A stretch of 64,000 bases of DNA from Microbacterium ureisolvens (GTDB lineage Bacteria > Actinomycetota > Actinomycetes > Actinomycetales > Microbacteriaceae). How positions within the stretch are numbered: the stretch's first letter is position 1; every line of letters starts with the position of its first letter. Location of the stretch: the NCBI RefSeq assembly GCF_019511645.1, contig NZ_JAEUAX010000009.1, positions 1-64,000 of the forward strand, given 5' to 3'. This document shows positions 34,766 through 43,620 of this stretch, in pieces. A program made the position numbers and the translations under genes. Below the pieces are notes generated by a model. That model saw only the letters and a list, made by a program, of their open reading frames with translations, did not search any database and was not told the origin of the DNA.

Positions 34766-36196
34766 GTGGGCACGACCGTCTTCGAACGACAGCGGCCGGC
34801 AGCATCCGTCGTCCAGCACTCCCTCGCCGACACGAAGCACTCGGTGTTCTGGCGCGACGACCTTCCTGAGAACCTCCTACCCGATCGGCCCGCACTCGTC
34901 GGCACCCATCGCGCCGACCTGGTGGTCGTAGGCGGCGGCTACACGGGGCTCTGGACGGCCCTGCTCGCCACCGAGCGCGACCCCGGCGCGAAGGTCGTCG
35001 TCGTCGAGGCGCAACGCGTCGGGTGGGCCGCGTCGGGTCGCAACGGCGGCTTCTGCGAGGCCAGCCTCACCCACGGCCACGAGAACGGCATGGCCCGCTG
35101 GCCGAAGGAGATGCCGACCCTCGACCGCCTGGGCCGCGAGAACCTCGATGCGATCGAGGCCTCCGAAGCCCGCTTCGGCATGGACTTCCAGTTCGAGCGA
35201 ACCGGACAGCTCGCGCCCGCCGTCGAGCCGCATCAGGTGGAATGGCTGAAGGAGTGGGCGGCCGAGGGCGAGGAGGGCGTGGTCTATCTCGACCAGGCCG
35301 AGGCCCAGGCATCGGTCCACTCCCCCACGTACCTCGCCGCGGTGTGGGAGAAGAATGCGTGCGGCATGGTCCACCCCGCACGCATGGCCGCCGAGCTCGC
35401 CCGCGTCTGCGAGGAGCGCGGAGTCGTGATCTTCGAGCGCTCGCATGTCACCGGGCTCGACACGAGCGGACCCGGCGTGGTCGTGATCACCGCCGATGGG
35501 CGGATCGAGGCATCCCGTGCCGCGCTCGGCACCAATGTCTTCCCGTCGCTCATCAAGCGCAATCGGCTCATGACGGTCCCCGTGTACGACTACGTGCTCA
35601 TGACCGAGCCGCTCACCGACGCCCAACTCGGATCGATCGGCTGGCAGGACCGCCAGGGCATCGGCGACATGGCCAACCAGTTCCACTACTACCGGATCAC
35701 CAAAGACAACCGGATCCTGTTCGGCGGCTACGACGCGATCTACCGGTACGGCCGCAAGATGAATCCCGAGTACGAGAACCGGCCCGAGACCTGGGCGAAG
35801 CTCGCGAGTCATTTCTTCACCACCTTCCCGCAGCTCGAGGGGCTGCGCTTCACGCACCAGTGGGCCGGCGCCATCGACACCTCGACCCAGTTCACGGCGT
35901 TCTTCGGCACCGCCCGCGACCGCCGCGTCGCGTACGCCGCCGGTTTCACGGGGCTGGGCGTCGGCTCCACCCGGTTCGCCGGCGAGGTCATGCTCGACCT
36001 GCTCGACGGTGTGAAGAACGAACGCACGCAGCTCGAAATGGTGCGCAAGCGCCCGCTCCCCTTCCCGCCCGAACCGGCGGCGTCGATGGGCATCAACGCG
36101 ACCCGCTGGTCACTCGATCGCGCCGACCACAACGAGGGCAAGCGCAATCTCCTGCTGAAGATGCTCGACGCCCTGGGCCTGGGGTTCGACTCATGA
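34766..36196 (+). CDS. FAD-dependent amine oxidoreductase (PuuB-like)
   Basis: DAO-family flavoenzyme of 476 residues. The FAD-binding dinucleotide fold is DLVVVGGGYTGLWTALLATER (about 45-65), followed by GWAASGRNGGFCEA, characteristic of gamma-glutamylputrescine oxidase and related amine oxidases. The C-terminal part has YAAGFTGLGVGSTRFAGE. It would oxidise a primary or N-modified amine to an aldehyde, feeding the dehydrogenase and aminotransferase at 39418-42403. The GTG at 34766 follows CGGAG. No PuuA-type ligase is present in the window, so gamma-glutamylation is not established. Confidence 0.87.
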   Translation: MGTTVFERQRPAASVVQHSLADTKHSVFWRDDLPENLLPDRPALVGTHRADLVVVGGGYTGLWTALLATERDPGAKVVVVEAQRVGWAASGRNGGFCEASLTHGHENGMARWPKEMPTLDRLGRENLDAIEASEARFGMDFQFERTGQLAPAVEPHQVEWLKEWAAEGEEGVVYLDQAEAQASVHSPTYLAAVWEKNACGMVHPARMAAELARVCEERGVVIFERSHVTGLDTSGPGVVVITADGRIEASRAALGTNVFPSLIKRNRLMTVPVYDYVLMTEPLTDAQLGSIGWQDRQGIGDMANQFHYYRITKDNRILFGGYDAIYRYGRKMNPEYENRPETWAKLASHFFTTFPQLEGLRFTHQWAGAIDTSTQFTAFFGTARDRRVAYAAGFTGLGVGSTRFAGEVMLDLLDGVKNERTQLEMVRKRPLPFPPEPAASMGINATRWSLDRADHNEGKRNLLLKMLDALGLGFDS

Positions 36197-36522
36197 ACCC
36201 CGGGATCGTGACGGATGCCCTGCTCCTCCCGCTCGACCTCCAGCCGCTGCCCGCCGACCAGGTGGTGGACGGCACCCCGGCGACCGGCTACGTCGAGCTG
36301 ACCGAGACCATCGGAGTGTGGGAGCACACACCCGGCACGTCGACCGACGTCGAGGCCGACGAGGTCTTCGTCGTGCTCTCCGGATCGGCGATCGTGTCGT
36401 TCGACGATCCGGCGATCGAGCCTCTTGAGCTCCGCGCGGGGTCGGTGGCACGCCTGACAGCCGGGATGCGCACGGTCTGGACGGTGACCGAGACCCTGCG
36501 CAAGGTCTACATCGCCGGCTGA
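36193..36522 (+). CDS. Small cupin-domain protein
   Basis: Protein of 109 residues with a single cupin barrel: TDVEADEVFVVLSGSAIVSFDDP and then LRAGSVARLTAGMRTVWTVTE and LRKVYIAG, the pattern of the EutQ/DUF861-like cupin group found beside amine-oxidase genes. The start overlaps the oxidase stop by ATGA, so the two are co-translated. A role in handling the oxidase product or in metal-assisted chemistry is possible but not shown. Confidence 0.85.
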   Translation: MNPGIVTDALLLPLDLQPLPADQVVDGTPATGYVELTETIGVWEHTPGTSTDVEADEVFVVLSGSAIVSFDDPAIEPLELRAGSVARLTAGMRTVWTVTETLRKVYIAG

Positions 36523-36531
36523 GCACGCGTC

Positions 36532-36882
36532 TCACCACCGGTCGCCTCGGGTGCGGCGGTACCAGAGGTCGCACGGCTTGGTGGACCCCCGCCTCGCGCC
36601 GTGGCACGGCTTCACCTCGTCGGTCTTCGACCAGTAGACGTTCATCAGAACCTCGCAGTCGCAGAATCCGCCTCCGTCCTGGAGGCGGTCCTCGAGCGCG
36701 ACGGCACGCGGCGCCCGCGCGTCGCGATACGTGCGCGAGAGGCGCAGCGATCCGTCACAGGGCGCGTCGCGCAGAACGCGATCGAGATAGCACGCGAGGC
36801 ATTCGCCTTCCCTCGGAGCGACGATGGCGGCGGCGAGGTCGCGGACGAACGTTTCGGCTTGGATGTCGATGGCTGATTCCAT
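36532..36882 (-). CDS. DUF2695 domain protein
   Basis: Protein of 116 residues. It carries GECLACYLDRVLRDAPCDGSLRLSRTYRD and GGFCDCEVLMNVYWSK, the cysteine pattern of DUF2695, suggesting a metal site or structural disulfides. Function is unknown. The start at 36882 is the first good ATG. It is convergent with the oxidase-cupin operon and divergent from the toxin-antitoxin pair. Confidence 0.75.
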   Translation of the reverse strand: MESAIDIQAETFVRDLAAAIVAPREGECLACYLDRVLRDAPCDGSLRLSRTYRDARAPRAVALEDRLQDGGGFCDCEVLMNVYWSKTDEVKPCHGARRGSTKPCDLWYRRTRGDRW

Positions 36883-36929
36883 GGCGAGAGCCTGCCGCCA
36901 ACCTCCGACATTATGGCTACACTTTTCGC

Positions 36930-37199
36930 ATGAGTGTGGACACAATCGGCATTCGGGAGCTCCGCGACGGACTCAGCAGGCACCTGGCCGACGTGCGAGA
37001 GGGCGGCGAGATCATCGTCACCGACCACGGCAAGCCGATCGCACGAATCGTGCCCTTCGGCAGCGAATCAGGACTGGAGAAGCTCGTCCGCGAGGGCATT
37101 GCGCGCCGGCCGACGTCGCCGCGGCGTCCGTTGCCTGAGCCGATCAAGGCGAACGGCACGGTCAGCGACCTCCTCGAGGAGAGTCGCGGAAGGTACTGA
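36930..37199 (+). CDS. Type II antitoxin, Phd/YefM family
   Basis: Antitoxin of 89 residues. The N-terminal Phd fold has GIRELRDGLSRHLADVREG and EIIVTDHGKPIARIVP. The C-terminal tail (GTVSDLLEESRGRY) would wrap the toxin. It is directly followed, stop to start without a gap, by the PIN toxin. A short ACACT/AGTGT dyad at 36919-36937 spans the start codon and may be the autoregulatory operator. Confidence 0.92.
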   Translation: MSVDTIGIRELRDGLSRHLADVREGGEIIVTDHGKPIARIVPFGSESGLEKLVREGIARRPTSPRRPLPEPIKANGTVSDLLEESRGRY

Positions 37200-37631
37200 G
37201 TGCGCGCATACTTCGACAGCTCTGCGTTCGTTCCGCTGCTCATCGACGAGCCATCGACCGGGCGATGCACCATGGCGTGGACCTCCTCGATCGAGGTCAT
37301 CTCGAGCGTCGTGACGTTCGTCGAGGTGCACGCGGCACTCGCAACAGCGGTTCGTTCGGGTCGATTGCACACGATGCAGCACCGGAACGCGATCGCCCAC
37401 TTCGAGGTGATCTGGGAGGCGGTCACGCGGGTCGGCGTGGACGATGCCATGCTCCAGCACGCCGCAACTCTGACGGCCAGTCACCGACTTCGCGGCTACG
37501 ACGCACTGCAGTGTGCGACGGCGTGGGCGGCAGCGTCCGACGATCTTCTCGCCGTGTCGGGCGATCGCGACCTCGTACGCGCGTGGGCCGACCTGGGAAT
37601 CACGACGTTCGACACGACAGGCGACTCCTGA
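37200..37631 (+). CDS. PIN-domain toxin (VapC family)
   Basis: Toxin ribonuclease of 143 residues. PIN acidic residues are visible in YFDSSAFVPLL (Asp6), EVHAAL, LRGYDALQCATAW and VSGDRDLVRAW. VapC toxins cleave tRNA or rRNA when freed from the antitoxin. GTG start directly after the antitoxin stop. The pair sits between the oxidase-cupin unit and pucR, interrupting the amine-utilisation region. Confidence 0.92.
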   Translation: MRAYFDSSAFVPLLIDEPSTGRCTMAWTSSIEVISSVVTFVEVHAALATAVRSGRLHTMQHRNAIAHFEVIWEAVTRVGVDDAMLQHAATLTASHRLRGYDALQCATAWAAASDDLLAVSGDRDLVRAWADLGITTFDTTGDS

Positions 37632-37666
37632 CGCATAGGTTCGCTCGCCCAGTTTCAACGCGCGCG

Positions 37667-39328
37667 TCAGCGTCCTGCCGACCTCCGCACCAGCAGCGCC
37701 AGGTGCAGCGCGGTCTGGGTCTCACCGTCGTCGAGATCGGATCCGAGCAGTTCTTCGATGAGGGCGATGCGCTGATAGAACACCGACCGCGACAGATGCG
37801 ATGCCCCGGCCGCCGCGGTGCGATTGCCCGGGTGAGCGAGCATCGCCTCGAGAACGTCGAGCAGGTCGCCCGAACGCGACAGGTCGTAGGAGATCAGCGG
37901 CGCCAGCATCCGCTCGCCATGTTCGAGCACGCGGTGGTCGTCGCGCAGGGCGGTCACGAGCTGCACGAGCGGCCGGTTCTCCGCTCGCCGTAGATGCGGA
38001 CCGCGTCCCGAACGTCGCCGTCGGCCGCCCGCGAGGTCGACGGCCTCGTGCACCGAGGCGAGCGCCGCGTCGATGCCTTCGGCGGCCCGCCCGACCGACA
38101 CCGTGACACGCTCCACATCGGCGGCGTCGACGAGCACGCGCACGAACGCGACCACGGCGGCATCGTCGAACACGGCATCCGGGGGCAGCGACACAAGCAT
38201 CGTGGTCGCGGGTGCGACGACACCCGCCGGGCCCGAGCCCGCCAGCGCGCGCCCCCGGAGGGCGCGGGCCGCAGCATCCGCTCGCTCCACGGCGACTGAC
38301 GCGCCAGAGACCACCAACCCGTAGAGCTTGGCGCCGCGCAGCGGGAGGCCGGCGGCTTCGAGCCGGGCGGCGGCGCCGCCGACCCCGGCGAAGCGTCCGG
38401 CGAGCAGTCCGTCGACGAGGCGCCGTCGCCCGATTCGCGCCCACTCGTCGGCCTCGCCGTCGGCGAGCCGGCCGACCGCGAGGGCGATCGCGCCCTGCTC
38501 GAGCACGGCGGTGCGCCCGGCTGCGTGCTCCGGCCCCGGCAATGCGATGAGATTGCCCCAACGGATGCCTCGTGCCTCGACCGGGACGATCAGCCAGTCG
38601 TCGGCGCCGGCGGGGATGCCGCGCTCGCGACGCTGCTCGGAGCGCCGGTGCGCGGAGCGCGACCGCAGCTCCCACTCGGTGAACAGCTCCTCCTCGATCG
38701 CCGGCGGCACCTCAGCGGCCACCACCTCGTAGCCCAGGTTCTCGAGCACGATGGGCGCGCCGAGGGTCTGCGCGAGCTGGTGAATGATGAAGTCGGCGGG
38801 CGATCCGCGCAGCACCAGGGAGGTGAAGCGCTCTCGCACCTCGTCGCGCGCGCGCAGGGCGTCGGTCTGCCCGGTGATGATGCGGCCGTGGACGGCCTCG
38901 GTGACGGTGACGAACTTGAGCTCGCGGTGAAGCACGATGAGGGCGAGTGCGCGTGCGCGGGCGGCCTCGACCACGACCGCGGGAACATAGCGGTAATGCG
39001 TACCCAGCTCGAGCACGAGACCGGACAGCCCCGCGTCGGCGAGCTCGTCGATGAATCGGCGCAGATCGTTCGGCTCGACCGGCCACGACGAACCGGTCGA
39101 CAGCAGCATCTCACCGCCGTTCAGCAGGCGTGCGACCCCCGCGCTGTCGGAGACGTGCAGCCACCGCACGCGCGCATCGAGCGCCTCGTCGCCGACGAGC
39201 ACCTCCGGCACGCCCTGCGCGACCGCCTCGAGCGCGATCACTTCGCGCACGGTCGGGAGGATCTCATCGGAGGATCTATCTGCCGGACGATCCGTGTGGA
39301 TCGCCCGATCTTCGCGACGGTCGGGCAC
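37667..39328 (-). CDS. PucR family transcriptional regulator
   Basis: Regulator of 553 residues. The N-terminal PucR domain contains VIALEAVAQGVPEVLVGDEA and VRWLHVSDSAGVARLLNGG. A GGDEF-like middle follows. The C-terminal helix-turn-helix is LDVLEAMLAHPGNRTAAAGASHLSRSVFYQRIALIEELLG, given by residues about 490-530. Members control purine, polyamine or GABA catabolism. The GTG at 39328 is preferred because AAGAGG lies 7 nt upstream; a GTG at 39252 is possible. It is divergent from the second mmsA and likely controls it and the importer. Confidence 0.88.
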   Translation of the reverse strand: MPDRREDRAIHTDRPADRSSDEILPTVREVIALEAVAQGVPEVLVGDEALDARVRWLHVSDSAGVARLLNGGEMLLSTGSSWPVEPNDLRRFIDELADAGLSGLVLELGTHYRYVPAVVVEAARARALALIVLHRELKFVTVTEAVHGRIITGQTDALRARDEVRERFTSLVLRGSPADFIIHQLAQTLGAPIVLENLGYEVVAAEVPPAIEEELFTEWELRSRSAHRRSEQRRERGIPAGADDWLIVPVEARGIRWGNLIALPGPEHAAGRTAVLEQGAIALAVGRLADGEADEWARIGRRRLVDGLLAGRFAGVGGAAARLEAAGLPLRGAKLYGLVVSGASVAVERADAAARALRGRALAGSGPAGVVAPATTMLVSLPPDAVFDDAAVVAFVRVLVDAADVERVTVSVGRAAEGIDAALASVHEAVDLAGGRRRRSGRGPHLRRAENRPLVQLVTALRDDHRVLEHGERMLAPLISYDLSRSGDLLDVLEAMLAHPGNRTAAAGASHLSRSVFYQRIALIEELLGSDLDDGETQTALHLALLVRRSAGR

Positions 39329-39384
39329 CGTGGCCGCCTCTTCTTCTCTGACAGGCTGGGACCCGTCAAGCCTAGGCGATCGCC

Positions 39385-39400
39385 GCACGATCTGTCCGAC
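39385..39400. promoter_or_regulatory. Candidate operator GCACGATCTGTCCGAC before the second mmsA
   Basis: Shares the exact 12-mer ACGATCTGTCCG with 29556-29567 in the importer promoter. It lies in the gap between divergent pucR and mmsA, directly before the mmsA ribosome site GAGGAGAAG. A related CGGACGATCCGTGTGG is at 39284-39299, within the 5' part of pucR. Confidence 0.5.
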
Positions 39401-39417
39401 ACCGAGGAGAAGCACCC

Positions 39418-40971
39418 ATGAGCATCACCGAGACCTCCGTCGCCACGACCCGCAGCGATGCTGATGTGCGTGTCATCTCGCATTGGATCGATGGCGCCGA
39501 GCGCGCGTCGACGTCCGGCCGTACCGCGCCGGTGTTCAACCCGGCGACCGGGGCGGTGTCGGCGCGGGTCGCGTTGGCCGATCAGGCGGAGATCGATGCG
39601 GCGATCGCGTCGGCAGAGGCCGGTTACCGGGTGTGGAGGACGTACTCGATCGCGAAGCGTCAGGCGGTGCTGTTCGGCTTCCGTGAGCTGCTGAACGCGC
39701 GCAAGCGGGAGCTGGCGGAGATCATCACCGCCGAGCACGGCAAGGTGCTCTCCGACGCGATGGGTGAGATCCTCCGCGGCCAGGAGGTGGTGGAGCTGGC
39801 CACCGGGTTCCCGCACCTGATCAAGGGCGCCTTCTCCGAGAACGCCTCCACCGGGGTGGATGTGTACTCGCTGAAGCAGCCGCTGGGCGTGGTGGGGATC
39901 ATCTCCCCGTTCAATTTCCCCGCGATGGTGCCGATGTGGTTCTTCCCGATCGCGATCGCCGCCGGCAACAGTGTGATCCTCAAGCCCAGTGAGAAGGACC
40001 CGTCCGCGGCGCTGTGGCTCGCGCAGCTGTGGCAGGAAGCGGGCCTGCCGGACGGGGTGTTCACCGTGCTGCAGGGCGACAAGCTCGCCGTGGACGGGCT
40101 GCTCACCAGCCCGGTGGTGCAGTCGATCTCGTTCGTCGGGTCCACCCCGATCGCGCAGTACATCTACGAGACCGCCTCCCGCCACGGCAAGCGGGTGCAG
40201 GCGCTCGGCGGCGCGAAGAACCACATGCTCGTGCTCCCCGACGCCGACCTCGACCTGGTCGCCGACCAGGCCGTCAACGCCGGCTACGGCGCCGCCGGGG
40301 AACGCTGCATGGCCATCAGCGTGGTCCTCGCCGTCGAGCCGGTCGCGGACGACCTGATCGGCAAGATCACCGACCGGATCGCGGGGCTCCGCATCGGCAA
40401 CGGGGCGGGCATCGACGGCGTCGAGCCCGACATGGGGCCGCTGATCACCGACATCCACCGCAACAAGGTGTCCGAGTACGTCGACATCGCCGAAGCCGAC
40501 GGCGCGAGGATCGTCGTCGACGGCCGCGGCTACACCGTCGACGGGCATGAGGACGGGTTCTTCTTCGGCCCCACCCTGATCGACGACATCCCCACCACCA
40601 GCCGCGCGTACCAGGAGGAGATCTTCGGACCCGTCCTCTCCATCGTCCGCGTGAACAGCTACGACGAGGGCCTCGACCTCATCAACTCCGGGCAGTTCGG
40701 CAACGGCACCGCGATCTTCACCAACGACGGTGGCGCCGCCCGCCGGTTCCAGAACGAAGTCGAGGTCGGCATGATCGGCATCAACGTGCCCATCCCCGTC
40801 CCCGTCGCCTACCACTCCTTCGGCGGCTGGAAGGCCTCCCTGTTCGGCGACGCGAAAGCCTACGGCGTCCACGGGTTCGACTTCTTCACCCGCGAGAAAG
40901 CCATCACCAGCCGCTGGCTCGACCCCGCCAGCCACGGCGGCATCAACCTCGGCTTCCCCCAGAACAACTGA
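39418..40971 (+). CDS. mmsA: CoA-acylating (methyl)malonate-semialdehyde dehydrogenase, second copy
   Basis: Aldehyde dehydrogenase of 517 residues, a close paralogue of the gene at 8624. It shares GIISPFNFPAMVP, ALGGAKNHMLVLPDADLD and AGERCMAISVVLA with the catalytic Cys, and ends WLDPASHGGINLGFPQNN where the first copy ends FPQHD. Next to an amine oxidase, importer and aminotransferase it could oxidise malonate semialdehyde formed from beta-alanine, itself a product of polyamine breakdown. Start after GAGGAGAAG. The aminotransferase begins 22 nt downstream. Confidence 0.92.
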   Translation: MSITETSVATTRSDADVRVISHWIDGAERASTSGRTAPVFNPATGAVSARVALADQAEIDAAIASAEAGYRVWRTYSIAKRQAVLFGFRELLNARKRELAEIITAEHGKVLSDAMGEILRGQEVVELATGFPHLIKGAFSENASTGVDVYSLKQPLGVVGIISPFNFPAMVPMWFFPIAIAAGNSVILKPSEKDPSAALWLAQLWQEAGLPDGVFTVLQGDKLAVDGLLTSPVVQSISFVGSTPIAQYIYETASRHGKRVQALGGAKNHMLVLPDADLDLVADQAVNAGYGAAGERCMAISVVLAVEPVADDLIGKITDRIAGLRIGNGAGIDGVEPDMGPLITDIHRNKVSEYVDIAEADGARIVVDGRGYTVDGHEDGFFFGPTLIDDIPTTSRAYQEEIFGPVLSIVRVNSYDEGLDLINSGQFGNGTAIFTNDGGAARRFQNEVEVGMIGINVPIPVPVAYHSFGGWKASLFGDAKAYGVHGFDFFTREKAITSRWLDPASHGGINLGFPQNN

Positions 40972-40993
40972 CCCCCAACATCCGGAATCTCAC

Positions 40994-42403
40994 ATGACCG
41001 ACACGCTCGCAGACGCCGCCGTCTACACCGACCCGACCGGTGCCACCCGTGCGCTCCCCGACCCCGAGGCCGACGCCCGCGTGCGCGCGGACGACCGCGG
41101 CCACGTGTTCCACTCGTGGAGCGCGCAGGCGCTCATCGACCCGCTCCCCATCGCGGCGGGCGACGGCGCGACGTTCTGGGACTACAGCGGCAACGCCTAC
41201 CTCGACTTCAGCTCCCAGCTGGTGAACCTCAACCTGGGGCACCAGCATCCCGATCTCGTCCGCGCCATCCAGAACCAGGCCGGCCGACTCGCGACGATCC
41301 AGCCGGCCATGGCGAACGACGTGCGCGGCGAGCTCGCCCGCCGCATCGCGGAGGTCGCCGGAGACGGGTTCGAGAAGGTGTTCTTCACGAACGGCGGCGC
41401 CGATGCGAACGAGAACGCCGTGCGCATGGCGCGCCTCGTGACCGGCCGGCGCAAGGTGCTCTCGATGTACCGCAGCTACCACGGCAACACCACGACCGCG
41501 ATCTCACTCACCGGTGACCCGCGCCGCTGGCCGAACGAGCCGGCCGACGGCTCGACCGCGAAGTTCTTCGGCCCCTACCCGTACCGTTCGGCGTTCCACT
41601 CCTCGAGCGTCGAGGAGGAGACGCAGCGCGCACTCGAGCACCTCGAGCAGACCATCGTGCTCGAGGGTGCGACGACGATCGCGGCGATCATCATCGAGAC
41701 GATCGTGGGCACGAACGGCGTGCTCGTGCCGCCGCCCGGCTACCTCGCCGGAGTGCGCGAGCTCTGCGACCGCTACGGCATCGTGTACATCGCCGACGAG
41801 GTCATGGTCGGGTTCGGCCGCGTGGGCGAGTGGTTCGCGTTCCAGGCGTTCGACGTGCAGCCCGACCTCATCACCTTCGCGAAGGGCGTGAACTCGGGCT
41901 ACGTGCCGCTCGGCGGCGTCGTCATGTCCGACCGGATCGCATCCCACTTCGACACCGTGTCGTTCCCCGGCGGGCTCACGTACTCCGGCCACCCGCTCGC
42001 GTGCGCGGCGGGGGTCGCGACCTTCGAGGTGTTCGAGCGCGACGGGATCCTCGAGCGCGTGCGCGACCTCGGATCGCGCGTCGTGGAGCCGCGCCTGCGC
42101 GACATCGCGTCGCGGCATCCGTCCGTCGGAGATGTGCGGGGAATGGGCCTCTTCTGGGCGCTCGAGCTCGTCAAGGATCGCGAGACCCGGGAGCAGCTCG
42201 TGCCGTTCAATGCGAGCGGAACGGATGCTGCGCCCATCGCCGCGGTCGCCGCGGCGTGCAAGCGGGAAGGCGTGTGGCCGTTCACCCACTTCAACCGCGT
42301 GCATGTGGCGCCTCCGCTGGTGATCACCGAGGACGAGCTTGTGCGCGGCCTCGACGTCATCGACCGGGCTCTCTCGGCCGCCGACGAGTACGCCACGCAC
42401 TGA
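40994..42403 (+). CDS. PLP-dependent class III aminotransferase, second copy
   Basis: Aminotransferase of 469 residues, paralogous to the gene at 7261 but with a longer N terminus (about 30 residues). Key motifs are SYHGNTTTAISL, YIADEVMVGFGRVG with the PLP aspartate, and ITFAKGVNSGYVPLGGV with the Schiff-base lysine. It is paired with mmsA in reverse gene order compared with the first module. Likely deaminates an omega-amino acid (beta-alanine, GABA) or a diamine. A strong terminator follows. Confidence 0.9.
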   Translation: MTDTLADAAVYTDPTGATRALPDPEADARVRADDRGHVFHSWSAQALIDPLPIAAGDGATFWDYSGNAYLDFSSQLVNLNLGHQHPDLVRAIQNQAGRLATIQPAMANDVRGELARRIAEVAGDGFEKVFFTNGGADANENAVRMARLVTGRRKVLSMYRSYHGNTTTAISLTGDPRRWPNEPADGSTAKFFGPYPYRSAFHSSSVEEETQRALEHLEQTIVLEGATTIAAIIIETIVGTNGVLVPPPGYLAGVRELCDRYGIVYIADEVMVGFGRVGEWFAFQAFDVQPDLITFAKGVNSGYVPLGGVVMSDRIASHFDTVSFPGGLTYSGHPLACAAGVATFEVFERDGILERVRDLGSRVVEPRLRDIASRHPSVGDVRGMGLFWALELVKDRETREQLVPFNASGTDAAPIAAVAAACKREGVWPFTHFNRVHVAPPLVITEDELVRGLDVIDRALSAADEYATH

Positions 42404-42417
42404 TCAGAGCCCCTTTC

Positions 42418-42448
42418 CGGCCCCGCGTCCGCTGAGGACGCGGGGCCG
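42418..42448 (+). terminator. Strong terminator after the second aminotransferase
   Basis: A perfect 13-bp stem, CGGCCCCGCGTCC (42418-42430) with GGACGCGGGGCCG (42436-42448), encloses a GCTGA loop 15 nt past the stop. No T-run follows, as is common in this group. Confidence 0.75.
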
Positions 42449-42548
42449 CGTCGCGCACCAGGCGAATCGTTCCGATGCGCGGGAATGAATCACCCCGGCC
42501 CGCCGTTATTCCTGTACTCAGCACTATGTGCTGCTCCAGGAGGGGAAC

Positions 42549-42956
42549 GTGGGCAAGAACTACATCGACATCGAGAACGACCAGGGCGAGACGCTGCGCT
42601 ACCGCAAGCACGTCAATGGTCGTGGCCTCATCGCGCATGGAGCGAAGGTGCACCCGAGCGCCATCGTCGAAGCGGGCGCGTATGTCGAACCGGGCGTGCA
42701 GATCGCCGCAGGCGCGCACGTCGGCCGTGGCGTGTGGGTCGAGACGGATGCCGTCATCGGGCCCGATGCCGAGATCGCACCGCACGCCCACATCGGGCCG
42801 CGCGCGGCGATCGGCCCGCGCGCCAAGATCGGCGTGCGCACCCAGGTGGGGCACGACGCCCGTGTGGCCGGAGGCTCGCTCATCGGCGACGACGAGACGA
42901 TCGCAGACGGCGAGCGCGTCGCCACCGACAAGCGCGGGCTGCGCCTGGCCGCCTGA
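42549..42956 (+). CDS. Left-handed beta-helix (hexapeptide repeat) protein
   Basis: Protein of 135 residues. After a short N-terminal segment (GKNYIDIENDQGETLRYRKH) it consists of hexapeptide repeats such as GAYVEPGVQIAAGAHVGRGV and GPDAEIAPHAHIGPRAAIGP, forming a left-handed beta helix as in acyltransferases and carbonic anhydrase-like proteins. It lacks an obvious catalytic appendix, so acyl transfer is uncertain. The GTG start at 42549 follows GGAGGGGAA. Histidines in the helix might bind a metal. Confidence 0.78.
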   Translation: MGKNYIDIENDQGETLRYRKHVNGRGLIAHGAKVHPSAIVEAGAYVEPGVQIAAGAHVGRGVWVETDAVIGPDAEIAPHAHIGPRAAIGPRAKIGVRTQVGHDARVAGGSLIGDDETIADGERVATDKRGLRLAA

Positions 42957-43009
42957 CGCCGGCGGCCGGCGGCCGGCGGAACGTCGCCGCCACCGCCTAG
43001 GCTCGCGTC

Positions 43010-43579
43010 GTGGTCAGACGCGTCCTCCTCGGCATCCTGCTGCTCGCCGTCGCGGGTGGCGCGTACTGGTGGCTGATCGGGCGGGATGCGGGCTCGGAGG
43101 TCGCACGGCCGCCGGCGCCGGTAGGTTCGGCGACGATGCCGGCGATCCCGTCCGACGCATTCGAGATGACGGTCGAGAGCGTCCACGACGGCGACACGCT
43201 GCGCGCTCGCGTCGCGGTGCCGAACGCCGTCGTCGGCGATCTCGAGTCCACGCGCGTGCGCCTCCTGGGAATCGACACCCCGGAGATCTCCCCGGAGCTC
43301 GACTGCTGGGGCGCGGAGGCGACGGCGAAGCTGACGTCGCTCGTTCCCGTGGGATCGACGATCTGGGCCGCCGCCGACGTCGAGGTGCACGACCAGTACG
43401 GCAGAACGCTGCTCTACGTCTGGACGCCCGACGGCCGCTTCGTGAACGGCGAGCTCGTCTCGCAGGGCGACGCGCGGGTGGAGGTCTATTCGCCGAACCG
43501 AGCTCAGGAGTCGCTGCTGCGCTCGCTCGAGGCCGCGGCGGTCACCGCGGCGGACGGGCAGTGGGGCGCGTGCGGCTGA
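43010..43579 (+). CDS. Secreted or membrane-anchored thermonuclease-family protein
   Basis: Protein of 189 residues with an N-terminal signal or anchor (RRVLLGILLLAVAGGAYWWLIG) and a staphylococcal-nuclease fold: VESVHDGDTLRARVAV, RVRLLGIDTPEI, and DQYGRTLLYVWTPDGRFVNGELVSQG. The conserved catalytic Arg, Asp and Glu of SNase are placed in these segments, though the first catalytic arginine is best assigned to RVRLLGIDTPE. It likely degrades extracellular nucleic acid. Monocistronic. Confidence 0.82.
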   Translation: MVRRVLLGILLLAVAGGAYWWLIGRDAGSEVARPPAPVGSATMPAIPSDAFEMTVESVHDGDTLRARVAVPNAVVGDLESTRVRLLGIDTPEISPELDCWGAEATAKLTSLVPVGSTIWAAADVEVHDQYGRTLLYVWTPDGRFVNGELVSQGDARVEVYSPNRAQESLLRSLEAAAVTAADGQWGACG

Positions 43580-43620
43580 GCCGTCGGCTCAACGCCGGGC
43601 CCGGGCGGCGGAAGCCGGGC

